64,000 nt of DNA from Lentimicrobiaceae bacterium (GTDB lineage: Bacteria > Bacteroidota > Bacteroidia > Bacteroidales > F082): positions 25,903-89,902 of the forward strand of contig JABJIE010000070.1 of the NCBI GenBank assembly GCA_018661505.1, given 5' to 3'. How positions within the stretch are numbered: the first letter of the stretch is position 1; each line of letters opens with the position of its first letter. Below, piece by piece: positions 56,896-64,000 of this stretch. Both the position numbers and the translations under genes were made by a program. The notes beneath the pieces were generated by a model. The model did no database searches. It was given only the letters and a program-made list of their open reading frames with translations, and was not told where the DNA came from.

Positions 56896-57228
56896 ATGAT
56901 CTACGAGATTTCAGACAACAAAGAACTTGTCAGAGCCATTGAATATTCACAAGCGCTTATTATATATTTTTACAACAATAACTGTGCACCTTGCAGAAGT
57001 TTAAGACCAAAGATTCAACAATTGATTGAAATTCATTTCCCAGAAATGGGCCTTGTTTATGTTAACTCTCAATTAAATCCTCAAATAAATTCTGCTTATG
57101 GAGTATATACAAATCCTACATTGCTAATAATGTTTGAAGGGAATGAGCATAGTCGAGAAAGCAAATTTCTCTCAATACCAGGCTTGAAAGAAAAGATTCA
57201 AAGACCCTATGATTTGGTTTTTTCTTAA
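56896..57228 (+). CDS. Thioredoxin-family protein
   Basis: This 110-residue single-domain protein has the redox motif CAPC (Cys30 and Cys33 in NNNCAPCRSLRPKIQ) and the cis-proline region VYTNPTLLIMFEG, as in thioredoxins. There is no signal peptide, so it works in the cytoplasm. CAPC instead of CGPC suggests a thioredoxin-like reductant rather than the housekeeping protein. Its stop codon overlaps that of the convergent histidine ammonia-lyase gene by 4 bp. Partners are unknown. Confidence 0.88.
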   Translation: MIYEISDNKELVRAIEYSQALIIYFYNNNCAPCRSLRPKIQQLIEIHFPEMGLVYVNSQLNPQINSAYGVYTNPTLLIMFEGNEHSRESKFLSIPGLKEKIQRPYDLVFS

Positions 57229-58751
57229 ATACCTTCCATTAGAGCATCTTCCATTTCAAAAGTAACATTTTGGAGAAAATTGATGGTTTTTTGAATTTCG
57301 AAATGCATAACTTTATCCTCTATTACAAATGGAACTAATTCTCGATATTTACCAAGGAAATCTTCAAGCATCATAGATGTTTTGTTGGGTCTTCTAAAAT
57401 CTATTGCTTGAGCAGCATTAAATAGTTCAATCGCAAGGATTCTTTCTAGGTTCTCAACTACCCTAAATGCTTTAGTAGCAGCATTTGCTCCCATACTAAC
57501 ATGGTCTTCTTGGCCTTGGGATGATTCAATTGAGTCCACTGAAGCTGGTGTGCAAAGCTGTTTATTCTGATTAACAATGGAAGCAGCTGTGTATTGTGGA
57601 ATCATAAAGCCCGAATTTAATCCAGGATTGGCAACTAGGAAATGAGGAAGTCCTCTTTTACCGTGTAAAAGTTGATATGTTCTGCGTTCACTTATATTAC
57701 CCCACTCTGCTGCAGCAATGGCCATATTGTCAAGAGCAAGAGCTAAGGGTTGGCCATGAAAATTTCCACCTGAAATAATTAAATCCTTATCGGGAAAGAT
57801 AGTAGGGTTATCCGTTACCGAATTAATTTCAGCTGAGAATACAGAGCTAACATAGTTTATGCTGTCTTTGGAGGCACCATGCACTTGTGGTATGCATCTA
57901 AATGAATAAGGGTCTTGCACATGTTCCTTTGTCTGTAACATTAGTTCACTTCCCTTAAGAAGAGCCCTAAATCGCTTGGCAGTTTGTATTTGTCCAAGAT
58001 GGGGTCTTATCTGATGCAATTCATCAATAAATGGTTCCATACGACCATCAAAAGCATCCAATGATATTGCTCCAATTATGTCTGCAAGTTCTGATAATTT
58101 ATGTAGTTTTAGTAAGCAGTATACCCCATAAGCACTCATAAATTGGGTGCCATTCAATAAAGCAAGTCCTTCCTTTGATTTAAGGGTAATGGGTTTCAAT
58201 TTAAGGGTATTAAGAGCTTTCTGCGCACTTGTACGTTTTCCCTTAAAATAAACCTCACCTAATCCAAGTAATGGCAGCGACATATGTGCAAGAGGTGATA
58301 GATCCCCAGATGCTCCAAGTGATCCTTGTTGATAAATTATAGGAATAATATCATTGTTAAAAAAATCAATCAACCTATTCACAGTAGATATCTGAACACC
58401 AGAGTGGCCATAAGATAGAGATTGGACCTTTAACAATATCATTAGCTTAACTATTTCATGAGGAACTTCTTCTCCTATGCCACAGGCATGAGAAATTACT
58501 AGGTTTTTCTGAAGTTTGCTAAGGTCTTTATTCGAGATACTTTTGTTGTAAAGAGCTCCAAAACCTGTATTTATACCATAAATCGGGTTGGATTCATTTT
58601 TTGTTTTGTTATCAAGGTAATCACGACATTTAATAATGAGGTTATTTGCTTCATCAGAAAGCTTTATTTTTTGATTCTGTTTAAGAAGATTGAATATTGT
58701 CTTAAACGTAATTTTATCTTTGTTTACATAATAAACATTTGATGATTCCAT
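57225..58751 (-). CDS. hutH: Histidine ammonia-lyase (MIO family)
   Basis: It deaminates histidine to urocanate, the first step of histidine breakdown. The 508-residue protein has the Ala-Ser-Gly triad that forms the MIO cofactor (residues 147-149 in GASGDLSPLAH), NTGFGALYN, NLVISHACGIGE, GGNFHGQPLALALD, NPGLNSGFMIPQYTAA and SSQGQEDHVSMGANAA. These fit bacterial HutH best; tyrosine or phenylalanine ammonia-lyase is the alternative and cannot be fully excluded. No hutU, hutI or formiminotransferase gene is near. It starts 2 bp after hisS, so both are probably on one mRNA. Confidence 0.87.
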   Translation of the reverse strand: MESSNVYYVNKDKITFKTIFNLLKQNQKIKLSDEANNLIIKCRDYLDNKTKNESNPIYGINTGFGALYNKSISNKDLSKLQKNLVISHACGIGEEVPHEIVKLMILLKVQSLSYGHSGVQISTVNRLIDFFNNDIIPIIYQQGSLGASGDLSPLAHMSLPLLGLGEVYFKGKRTSAQKALNTLKLKPITLKSKEGLALLNGTQFMSAYGVYCLLKLHKLSELADIIGAISLDAFDGRMEPFIDELHQIRPHLGQIQTAKRFRALLKGSELMLQTKEHVQDPYSFRCIPQVHGASKDSINYVSSVFSAEINSVTDNPTIFPDKDLIISGGNFHGQPLALALDNMAIAAAEWGNISERRTYQLLHGKRGLPHFLVANPGLNSGFMIPQYTAASIVNQNKQLCTPASVDSIESSQGQEDHVSMGANAATKAFRVVENLERILAIELFNAAQAIDFRRPNKTSMMLEDFLGKYRELVPFVIEDKVMHFEIQKTINFLQNVTFEMEDALMEGI

Positions 58752-58753
58752 AT

Positions 58754-60121
58754 TTATTCTGACTTAAATAAACCTATTAATTGATTTAGATCTACTTTTT
58801 CCTGATCTCCAGTTTTCATATTTTTTAAAGTAAATAAACCTTCATTTATTTCCTCTTCTCCAACCATAAGGACAGAGTTTATTCCTTTCAGATCTGCATA
58901 ACGCATCTGTTTCTTCATTTTTGCTGTATCCGGGTATAATTCTGCACGTATCCCAGCTTTTCTTAACTCTTGTAAGAGTCCAAGACAAAATTTCCCTTCT
59001 TCTTCTCCAAAATTAACCAACATTAATTGCGATGTGGATACTGATTCTTCCTTGAACAAATCTAAATCATTCATTACATCATAGATGCGGTCAGCACCGA
59101 AAGAGATTCCAACACCACTTACTTCGGGCAATCCAAAAATACCGGTTAAATCATCATAACGTCCACCACCACAAATACTGCCAATTTTTGAGTCTTGAGC
59201 AGAAACTTCTATGATGGCTCCAGTATAATAATTAAGACCTCGGGCCAAAGTTAGGTCAAGGGCCAAATTGTTTTTTAATTCAAGCTTGTCAAGTTGGTTG
59301 AATATTAACTTTAATTCATCCAATCCCTTTAAACCTGTTTCAGAATCGTTGAGTATTTCCCTAAGTTTAGCGAATTTTTCTTTGAATGAACCTTCAAGTT
59401 TAAGAACTGGTTGAAGTTTTGAAATGGACTCTTTTGACAATCCTTTTTGAACAAGTTCTTCATTAACTTTTTCTAAGCCTATTTTTTCTAGTTTGTCAAT
59501 TGCAACTGTTATGTCAATTATTTTATCACTCTGACCTATGTATTCAGCAATGCCTGCAAGTATTTTTCGATTATTTATTTTTATGGCGGAGTTAATACCA
59601 AGCTCATAAAATACTTCGTCAATTATGAGAATCAATTCAACCTCATTTAGTAGGGAATTACTTCCTATTACATCTACGTCGCATTGGTAAAACTCTCTAT
59701 ATCTTCCCTTCTGGGGTCTGTCTGCTCTCCAAACGGGTTGAATTTGATATCTTTTGAAAGGAAAGGTAATATCATTTCTATTTTGTACAACATACCTAGC
59801 AAAGGGCACCGTAAGATCATATCGAAGGCCTTTTTCACACATTTGTGCGGCGATCTTATTTAGATTCGAATCTTCAAAATCACTCCTGTCAATATTTTTT
59901 AGGAAATCTCCAGAGTTTAAAATTTTGAATAATAATCTATCTCCCTCTTCACCATACTTACCAGTAAGAGTGCTTAGATTTTCCATTGCAGGAGTCTCTA
60001 TTGGCTGATAACCGTATTTTATGAAAACATTTTTGATACTATCAAAAATATAGTTCCTACGGATCATCTCAAATGGAGAAAAATCTCTTGTGCCTTTTGG
60101 TATGGTAGGTTTCTGAGCCAT
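58754..60121 (-). CDS. hisS: Histidyl-tRNA synthetase
   Basis: This class II synthetase charges tRNA-His. The 455-residue protein begins [13 protein letters not shown]. It shows motif 2 in [20 protein letters not shown] followed by [10 protein letters not shown], the histidine-binding [11 protein letters not shown] and [12 protein letters not shown], and motif 3 [15 protein letters not shown]. The C-terminal anticodon-binding domain (about 365-455) is complete. A -7 element lies about 37 bp upstream. The gene leads a two-gene run with hutH. Confidence 0.97.
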   Translation of the reverse strand: MAQKPTIPKGTRDFSPFEMIRRNYIFDSIKNVFIKYGYQPIETPAMENLSTLTGKYGEEGDRLLFKILNSGDFLKNIDRSDFEDSNLNKIAAQMCEKGLRYDLTVPFARYVVQNRNDITFPFKRYQIQPVWRADRPQKGRYREFYQCDVDVIGSNSLLNEVELILIIDEVFYELGINSAIKINNRKILAGIAEYIGQSDKIIDITVAIDKLEKIGLEKVNEELVQKGLSKESISKLQPVLKLEGSFKEKFAKLREILNDSETGLKGLDELKLIFNQLDKLELKNNLALDLTLARGLNYYTGAIIEVSAQDSKIGSICGGGRYDDLTGIFGLPEVSGVGISFGADRIYDVMNDLDLFKEESVSTSQLMLVNFGEEEGKFCLGLLQELRKAGIRAELYPDTAKMKKQMRYADLKGINSVLMVGEEEINEGLFTLKNMKTGDQEKVDLNQLIGLFKSE

Positions 60122-60157
60122 ATTATTTTAATTATACAATTTGAAATAATTGATTGG

Positions 60158-60165
60158 CAAAATTA
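60158..60165 (-). promoter_or_regulatory. Predicted -7 element (TAATTTTG) of the hisS-hutH run
   Basis: The minus strand reads TAATTTTG, 36 bp before the hisS ATG. No matching -33 TTG is seen. No T-box or attenuator structure was recognised in the short leader. Confidence 0.38.
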
Positions 60166-60270
60166 CTAAATTAAAATTTATTTGGGATAGTTTATATTGC
60201 TAGGAAAGAAGGGCCTTATGCTAATCAATAATAAGAACATATATGCTTTTGAGATATTTAATTATAGTGC

Positions 60271-61437
60271 CTATGAATTTATTATAACATTTAGTTTCTC
60301 AGTTGCTTTTTCCCAACTATGATTTTTTTGCACAAATTTATATCCAGCTTCTGCTATTTTTTCATTAAGAGTGCTGTCTTCCATGAGTTCAATGATATTT
60401 TCTGCAAGTTCATTTGCGCTATCACCAATTAAAATCTCCTGCCTGTTCTTTGCTGTAAGAGCATCGTTTGCAAGTGACGTAGTAATTGTTGGTATTTTCA
60501 TTGACATTGCCTCAAGTAATTTATTTTGTAAACCAGTGCCAATTCTCATGGGGGCAATAAAGATTTTAGATTCTGCATAAGCATCCCTTATATCATCCAT
60601 CCATCCTGAGATAACTACCTTTGATGACCTTAGGGATAACACTTTTCTTGCTGGACTTGCTCCAGCAATTAATAATTTAGTATTGGGATGTTTTTTCCAA
60701 ACAGTTGGCATTATATTATTTACAAGAAACTCTGAAGCATCAACATTTGGGGGATAACCCATGTTACCTGTAAATACTACATCGTATTTTTTTTCTTTGT
60801 TTTGGGGTTTAAAAAAATCGTGATCAACACCATTTGGAATTACATGAATTCTGTCTTTTTCTGGATGATTTATTAGCTTTTGGTCTGGAATTGATATTAT
60901 TGTTTTGTTATTAAAGACGTTGAATATAGCAGCTTCATAATTCAATAACCTATGATATTCTAGGTTAAAAAGAGGTTTTGCGAAGAAAGAAGCCTTGTCC
61001 ATTCGCCTTTTCATCCCGTAGGATAGAACGTCTTGATAATCTAAGGTTTTGGGAATATCATAATTTTTTAAATATTCGGTTGTTCTGATAAATTGACAAT
61101 ATAAATGATTTGGCTTATGAGTTTTAATTAGTCTATCTATATCTCTTGCAGCTTTTCCATTGTAAAAATAACCAGTTTGTATTGGACGTTTTCCAAATAG
61201 AGACACAAACATATTCCATACCCTTACATGAGGTGGTAAATCCAAGAAATTTATGGAAAGACAATAGGGTTGTAGTTCTCTAAATGCTTTTTGTTTATCA
61301 AGATTCGATATTGGATTTAATGCACAAAGAATTATTTCATTCTTTTTTGATAATTCTCTTATCTGATGGAAGGCTCTAAGTTTGTCTCCCTTTTCAAGAG
61401 GGTAGGGTACACGTGACAAAAGCACAAAAATCCTCAT
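60271..61437 (-). CDS. Family 4 glycosyltransferase (GT-B)
   Basis: The 388-residue protein has an N-terminal acceptor domain beginning MRIFVLLSRVPYPLEKGDKL, a layout I associate with sugar transferases of exopolysaccharide systems. The C-terminal donor domain has VVFTGNMGYPPNVDASEFL, KLLIAGASPARKV, FIAPMRIGTGLQNKLLEAM and MKIPTITTSLANDALTA. It should transfer a sugar from a nucleotide or phospho-sugar to a polysaccharide or lipid carrier; the sugar is unknown. It is separated from the next glycosyltransferase gene by 132 bp and has its own -7 element. Confidence 0.87.
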   Translation of the reverse strand: MRIFVLLSRVPYPLEKGDKLRAFHQIRELSKKNEIILCALNPISNLDKQKAFRELQPYCLSINFLDLPPHVRVWNMFVSLFGKRPIQTGYFYNGKAARDIDRLIKTHKPNHLYCQFIRTTEYLKNYDIPKTLDYQDVLSYGMKRRMDKASFFAKPLFNLEYHRLLNYEAAIFNVFNNKTIISIPDQKLINHPEKDRIHVIPNGVDHDFFKPQNKEKKYDVVFTGNMGYPPNVDASEFLVNNIMPTVWKKHPNTKLLIAGASPARKVLSLRSSKVVISGWMDDIRDAYAESKIFIAPMRIGTGLQNKLLEAMSMKIPTITTSLANDALTAKNRQEILIGDSANELAENIIELMEDSTLNEKIAEAGYKFVQKNHSWEKATEKLNVIINS

Positions 61438-61469
61438 CTGAATTCCCTTTAATTTCGATTAATACCATG

Positions 61470-61477
61470 CAAAGATA
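61470..61477 (-). promoter_or_regulatory. Predicted -7 element (TATCTTTG) of the glycosyltransferase gene
   Basis: The minus strand reads TATCTTTG, 32 bp before the ATG at 61437. No -33 TTG at standard spacing is visible. Confidence 0.4.
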
Positions 61478-61569
61478 AGTGAGATTTTGAGACATGTTAT
61501 GAAAATATGATGTTTTACTGATGCAATGACCTGAAGAATGAATATTAATCTCCAGAAGTATTGTGGTGA

Positions 61570-62790
61570 TTATCTAGTTCGATTTTGTATCAGAGATTTA
61601 TAAAATTCAATTAGTTTGATAATTATAATCTCATTGTTATGGTTAGTGGCTATAAGTTTCCTCGCATTATTACCAATTCTAGTGGTTAGTTCCTTATCAT
61701 TATATAATTTTATAATGGCATCTTTTGTTTCAGTGGAACTATCTGCAATTATTATATTTTCTCCATTAATATAATTTATTCCCTCGGCGCCTATTGATGT
61801 AGATATGACGACCTTGCCCATTGCCATGCTTTCAATTATTTTAATGCGTATTCCACTTCCTGATAGTAAAGGTACAATGGAAATACTTTTGGATTGTATA
61901 AATTTCAATGCATCTGGCACTTCACCCTCAATACGGAGGTTTTTTGATTCTTTTTTGAATAACCATTTGGGCATTTCTCTTCCTGCTAGATATAACCTAA
62001 TGTCGGGAATTATGTTACATACATCTTCCCATACATTGTCCAAAAACCATTTCATTCCTTCATTATTGGGAATCCAATTCATGGAACCTATGTGAAAAAG
62101 AGAGTGCTCTTCAATATTTTGATTAGATGGAACATACTTATCCATGTCAACTCCAAATGAAATTGCAGCTACGGGAGTATCAGATTGTTCTTCAAAAAAT
62201 AGTTTGTCTTTCTCAGATATGGCAGCGATACCATCATATTTACTTATTATTTTTCTCTCATAATTTTCAAGAGTATTAGCCAAATGTTTAAGGTAATTTT
62301 TTTTAAATGGATTATTGGTTGACCTAGCTACTCTTTTCCAAATTAGATGCTCTATATTGTGCGCTCTTAGAATAATCTTTGCATTGGAATTATTCCTAAT
62401 TATATCAATATAAGGAGACATGAAAAGTGTTTCTATCTGCACTATATCATAATTTTCTTGGTGCAGAATCTCCACAAGTTTCTTCTCAAATGGTTTTGAT
62501 ATAAATCGCTGAACATGATATGATTTACGTGAAAATAGATTAAAAAAAGCATCGGTAGGTTTAATGCCCAGATCTACATAAACAAGCTCTATTTCTGTTT
62601 TGTTTTTATAATCAGTCGGAATGGTTGATGGATCAAAATTATATTTGTTTGTATTGATAGCCAATACCTTTGCTTTATGACCTTTGTTTATGACTCCCTC
62701 TATGATATTATTCATTGCAATTGGACCGCCTTCCTTTGGAGGCCAGGGGGATTTATTACATATGAACAATATGCTTAGCTTATCTGCCAT
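61570..62790 (-). CDS. Family 4 glycosyltransferase (GT-B)
   Basis: The 406-residue protein has a GT4 N-terminal domain with a glycine-rich acceptor loop (FICNKSPWPPKEGGPIAMNN), and a donor domain with LFHIGSMNWIPNNEGMKWFL, RLYLAGREMPKWLF, SIVPLLSGSGIRIKIIESM and GKVVISTSIGAEGINY. It resembles the other GT4 protein in overall plan but is not a recent duplicate. Substrates are unknown; surface glycan synthesis is the natural guess. Its start overlaps the end of the LptF/LptG gene by 11 bp, linking it to outer-membrane lipopolysaccharide export. Confidence 0.87.
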   Translation of the reverse strand: MADKLSILFICNKSPWPPKEGGPIAMNNIIEGVINKGHKAKVLAINTNKYNFDPSTIPTDYKNKTEIELVYVDLGIKPTDAFFNLFSRKSYHVQRFISKPFEKKLVEILHQENYDIVQIETLFMSPYIDIIRNNSNAKIILRAHNIEHLIWKRVARSTNNPFKKNYLKHLANTLENYERKIISKYDGIAAISEKDKLFFEEQSDTPVAAISFGVDMDKYVPSNQNIEEHSLFHIGSMNWIPNNEGMKWFLDNVWEDVCNIIPDIRLYLAGREMPKWLFKKESKNLRIEGEVPDALKFIQSKSISIVPLLSGSGIRIKIIESMAMGKVVISTSIGAEGINYINGENIIIADSSTETKDAIIKLYNDKELTTRIGNNARKLIATNHNNEIIIIKLIEFYKSLIQNRTR

Positions 62791-64000
62791 AACTAATATT
62801 TCGTTTCTTCAGATTAAATCTTTTGAAGAACTTTTTCCAGCTTTCCGTATCCATTAACTGGGCGTCAGTTGTTGCTTTAAAAGTAAGGAATAGTCCAATT
62901 GGTAATACGACTAAAGTAGAGAGCCAAAGACCAAATTCAACATTCCACTCGCCAGTTTTTGCTGCCTTTTCACCCGTCATTGATATGATGTGGTATAAAA
63001 CAAAAAATAATACGGAAATTACCACTGGTAAACCTAGACCTCCTTTTCGTATTATAGCACCGAGGGGAGCACCTATGAAAAAGAAAATAAAACATGCAAT
63101 TGATAACTTGAATTTTTGATGCCATACAACCTCATGTTTTGTTATTACTTGCTTTCGAGTATCTAAATCTTTGTTAAAGGCTAAGAAATTATCTTTTGCC
63201 GCTCGTGCATCTCGCATGGCTCTCTTAATTACATCACTTTTCGATTGAATATCAAAATTGTCAATTATTGGAACTATAACAGTATCAATGATAATTTCCT
63301 TGTTATTGACGGGTAATTGGTTTGTGGAATCAGATATGTAGGAATATTTTCTTAGAAAGTTTTTATAGTATCGTGACTTGGAGGCGATGTGTCCTGTGCT
63401 GAGGGAATCAATACTTTTATTCAACTGCTGGATGTTTAGCATGGAATAATGAGATTTAAATAGATCCTCATTGGTACGGTTCAGCTGAAACTGGGATAAA
63501 TCAAAATTTAGCACTTGTTTTTTGAAGCTAGTTGCTTCGAAAGGTCTTGTTTTCCGGTATCCATTTATAGTGGTAATGTCATTGTATGTGTTTCCGTCAT
63601 AAAGCGTAAATATTAGATTCTTCTGATTAGGGCTTAATTGCATTATTCCCCTTTTAGCAGTTGTAATAGTTATATTTCCCTTGTTCTTTGAATGATTATA
63701 TATTTTTACATCATAAATTGTTTTATTATCCTTTGCTTTCTTGCCAACCCTAATAACAAAACCTTCCAATCCATGATAATAAATACCCTCATTAATATTA
63801 AAAGCTAATTTTTGCTGCCTAACATCATAAAGTAGAGATCCAAATTTTAAATTAGCTACAGGTAAAACATAATTTGAGAAAAGAAATGCAAAAATGCTAA
63901 GAGCCAAGGAAAGAATAATTAGAGGCTTCATAGCTTTTCTTAATGAAATTCCAGCAGCTTTCATTGCCACTAATTCATAGTGCTCGCCCATGTTGCCAAA
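62780..64000 (-). CDS. LptF/LptG-family permease, cut by the window end
   Basis: The frame is open through the last base of the window and gives about 406 residues; the N-terminal part is missing. Remaining are the conserved YELVAMKAAGISLRKAMKPL, the transmembrane helix that follows, a periplasmic beta-jellyroll (about 70-280) and a final set of hydrophobic helices (KLSIACFIFFFIGAPLGAII, VVISVLFFVLYHIISM). This is the YjgP/YjgQ family: inner-membrane permease subunits of the LptB2FG ABC exporter that extract LPS. LptF versus LptG cannot be decided from sequence alone. It is translationally coupled to a glycosyltransferase gene. Confidence 0.88.
   Translation of the reverse strand, partial: FGNMGEHYELVAMKAAGISLRKAMKPLIILSLALSIFAFLFSNYVLPVANLKFGSLLYDVRQQKLAFNINEGIYYHGLEGFVIRVGKKAKDNKTIYDVKIYNHSKNKGNITITTAKRGIMQLSPNQKNLIFTLYDGNTYNDITTINGYRKTRPFEATSFKKQVLNFDLSQFQLNRTNEDLFKSHYSMLNIQQLNKSIDSLSTGHIASKSRYYKNFLRKYSYISDSTNQLPVNNKEIIIDTVIVPIIDNFDIQSKSDVIKRAMRDARAAKDNFLAFNKDLDTRKQVITKHEVVWHQKFKLSIACFIFFFIGAPLGAIIRKGGLGLPVVISVLFFVLYHIISMTGEKAAKTGEWNVEFGLWLSTLVVLPIGLFLTFKATTDAQLMDTESWKKFFKRFNLKKRNISYGR

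Noticed and set aside
57225..58751. Tyrosine ammonia-lyase belonging to a flexirubin pathway with the 22-32 kb operon
   Set aside because: The conserved stretches fit HutH better, and the gene is 24 kb away in an operon with hisS, so no link to the polyene-like operon is claimed.
1..64000. tRNA, rRNA, CRISPR, transposase or phage genes
   Set aside because: None was recognised in the intergenic gaps or the reading frames; short tRNA genes cannot be ruled out with complete certainty without a covariance-model scan.

Overview
The window reads as chromosomal DNA of an AT-rich member of the Bacteroidota, most likely Bacteroidia close to Bacteroidales/Marinilabiliales. Supporting points are: the division and cell-wall (dcw) cluster in the order usual for this phylum and without murF; the trifunctional MMPL-acyltransferase-methyltransferase fusion and the FtsL-like protein typical of the phylum; a lipoprotein with bacterial Ig-like domains beginning C-A-N; and many genes preceded by TAnnTTTG, the -7 element of Bacteroidota promoters. 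No tRNA, rRNA, CRISPR array, insertion sequence or prophage gene was recognised. The two ends cut through an adenine deaminase gene (left) and an LptF/LptG permease gene (right).

Left part (1-22 kb), mostly single genes and short operons. It holds the adenine deaminase end, an ArsR-type regulator, an Ig-like lipoprotein, a NodB-type deacetylase, a gpmA - protein phosphatase - mobA run, a cysteate synthase homologue beside a B12-dependent radical SAM enzyme, a large MscS channel, a 608-residue protein of unknown function with conserved-looking cysteines, Mfd, class III fructose-bisphosphatase, aspartate kinase, and a phosphofructokinase with the residues of the pyrophosphate-dependent type. 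With gpmA and GAPDH further right, this gives several steps of a glycolysis/gluconeogenesis route that can run in both directions.

Middle (22-33.3 kb): a tightly packed minus-strand operon. In transcription order it encodes a Tat-exported glycosylasparaginase, a GT2-DUF2062 glycosyltransferase, the trifunctional MMPL/acyltransferase/methyltransferase, a phytoene-desaturase-like FAD enzyme, a C45 Ntn hydrolase with TPR tail, a PaaK-like ligase and a DUF2141 protein. These resemble the tailoring and export part of aryl polyene/flexirubin clusters, but no ketosynthase, acyl carrier protein or dehydratase is in the window. This is the best candidate for an unusual system. A C-terminal remnant of a FucP-like sugar transporter lies just upstream.

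Cell division block (33.3-49.5 kb, minus strand): mraZ-rsmH-ftsL-ftsI-murE-mraY-murD-ftsW-murG-murC-ftsQ-ftsA-ftsZ, then a YqeY-like gene. MurE carries the DNPR motif, so the peptidoglycan is probably meso-diaminopimelate type. Upstream of mraZ there are three GTGGTAAA repeats in 10-bp register, which I read as the MraZ operator, plus four copies of TTGTTAATAA.

Right part (49.5-64 kb): a TPR protein, a strong palindromic terminator, a zinc-ribbon coiled-coil protein with a Nif3-like partner, an lpxK-purine nucleoside phosphorylase-lpxH operon (lpxH apparently lacks a normal start codon), GAPDH, a thioredoxin, histidyl-tRNA synthetase followed 2 nt later by histidine ammonia-lyase, two family 4 glycosyltransferases and the lipopolysaccharide export permease. 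Gene calls rest on reading translated sequence and remembered family motifs; no database search was possible.
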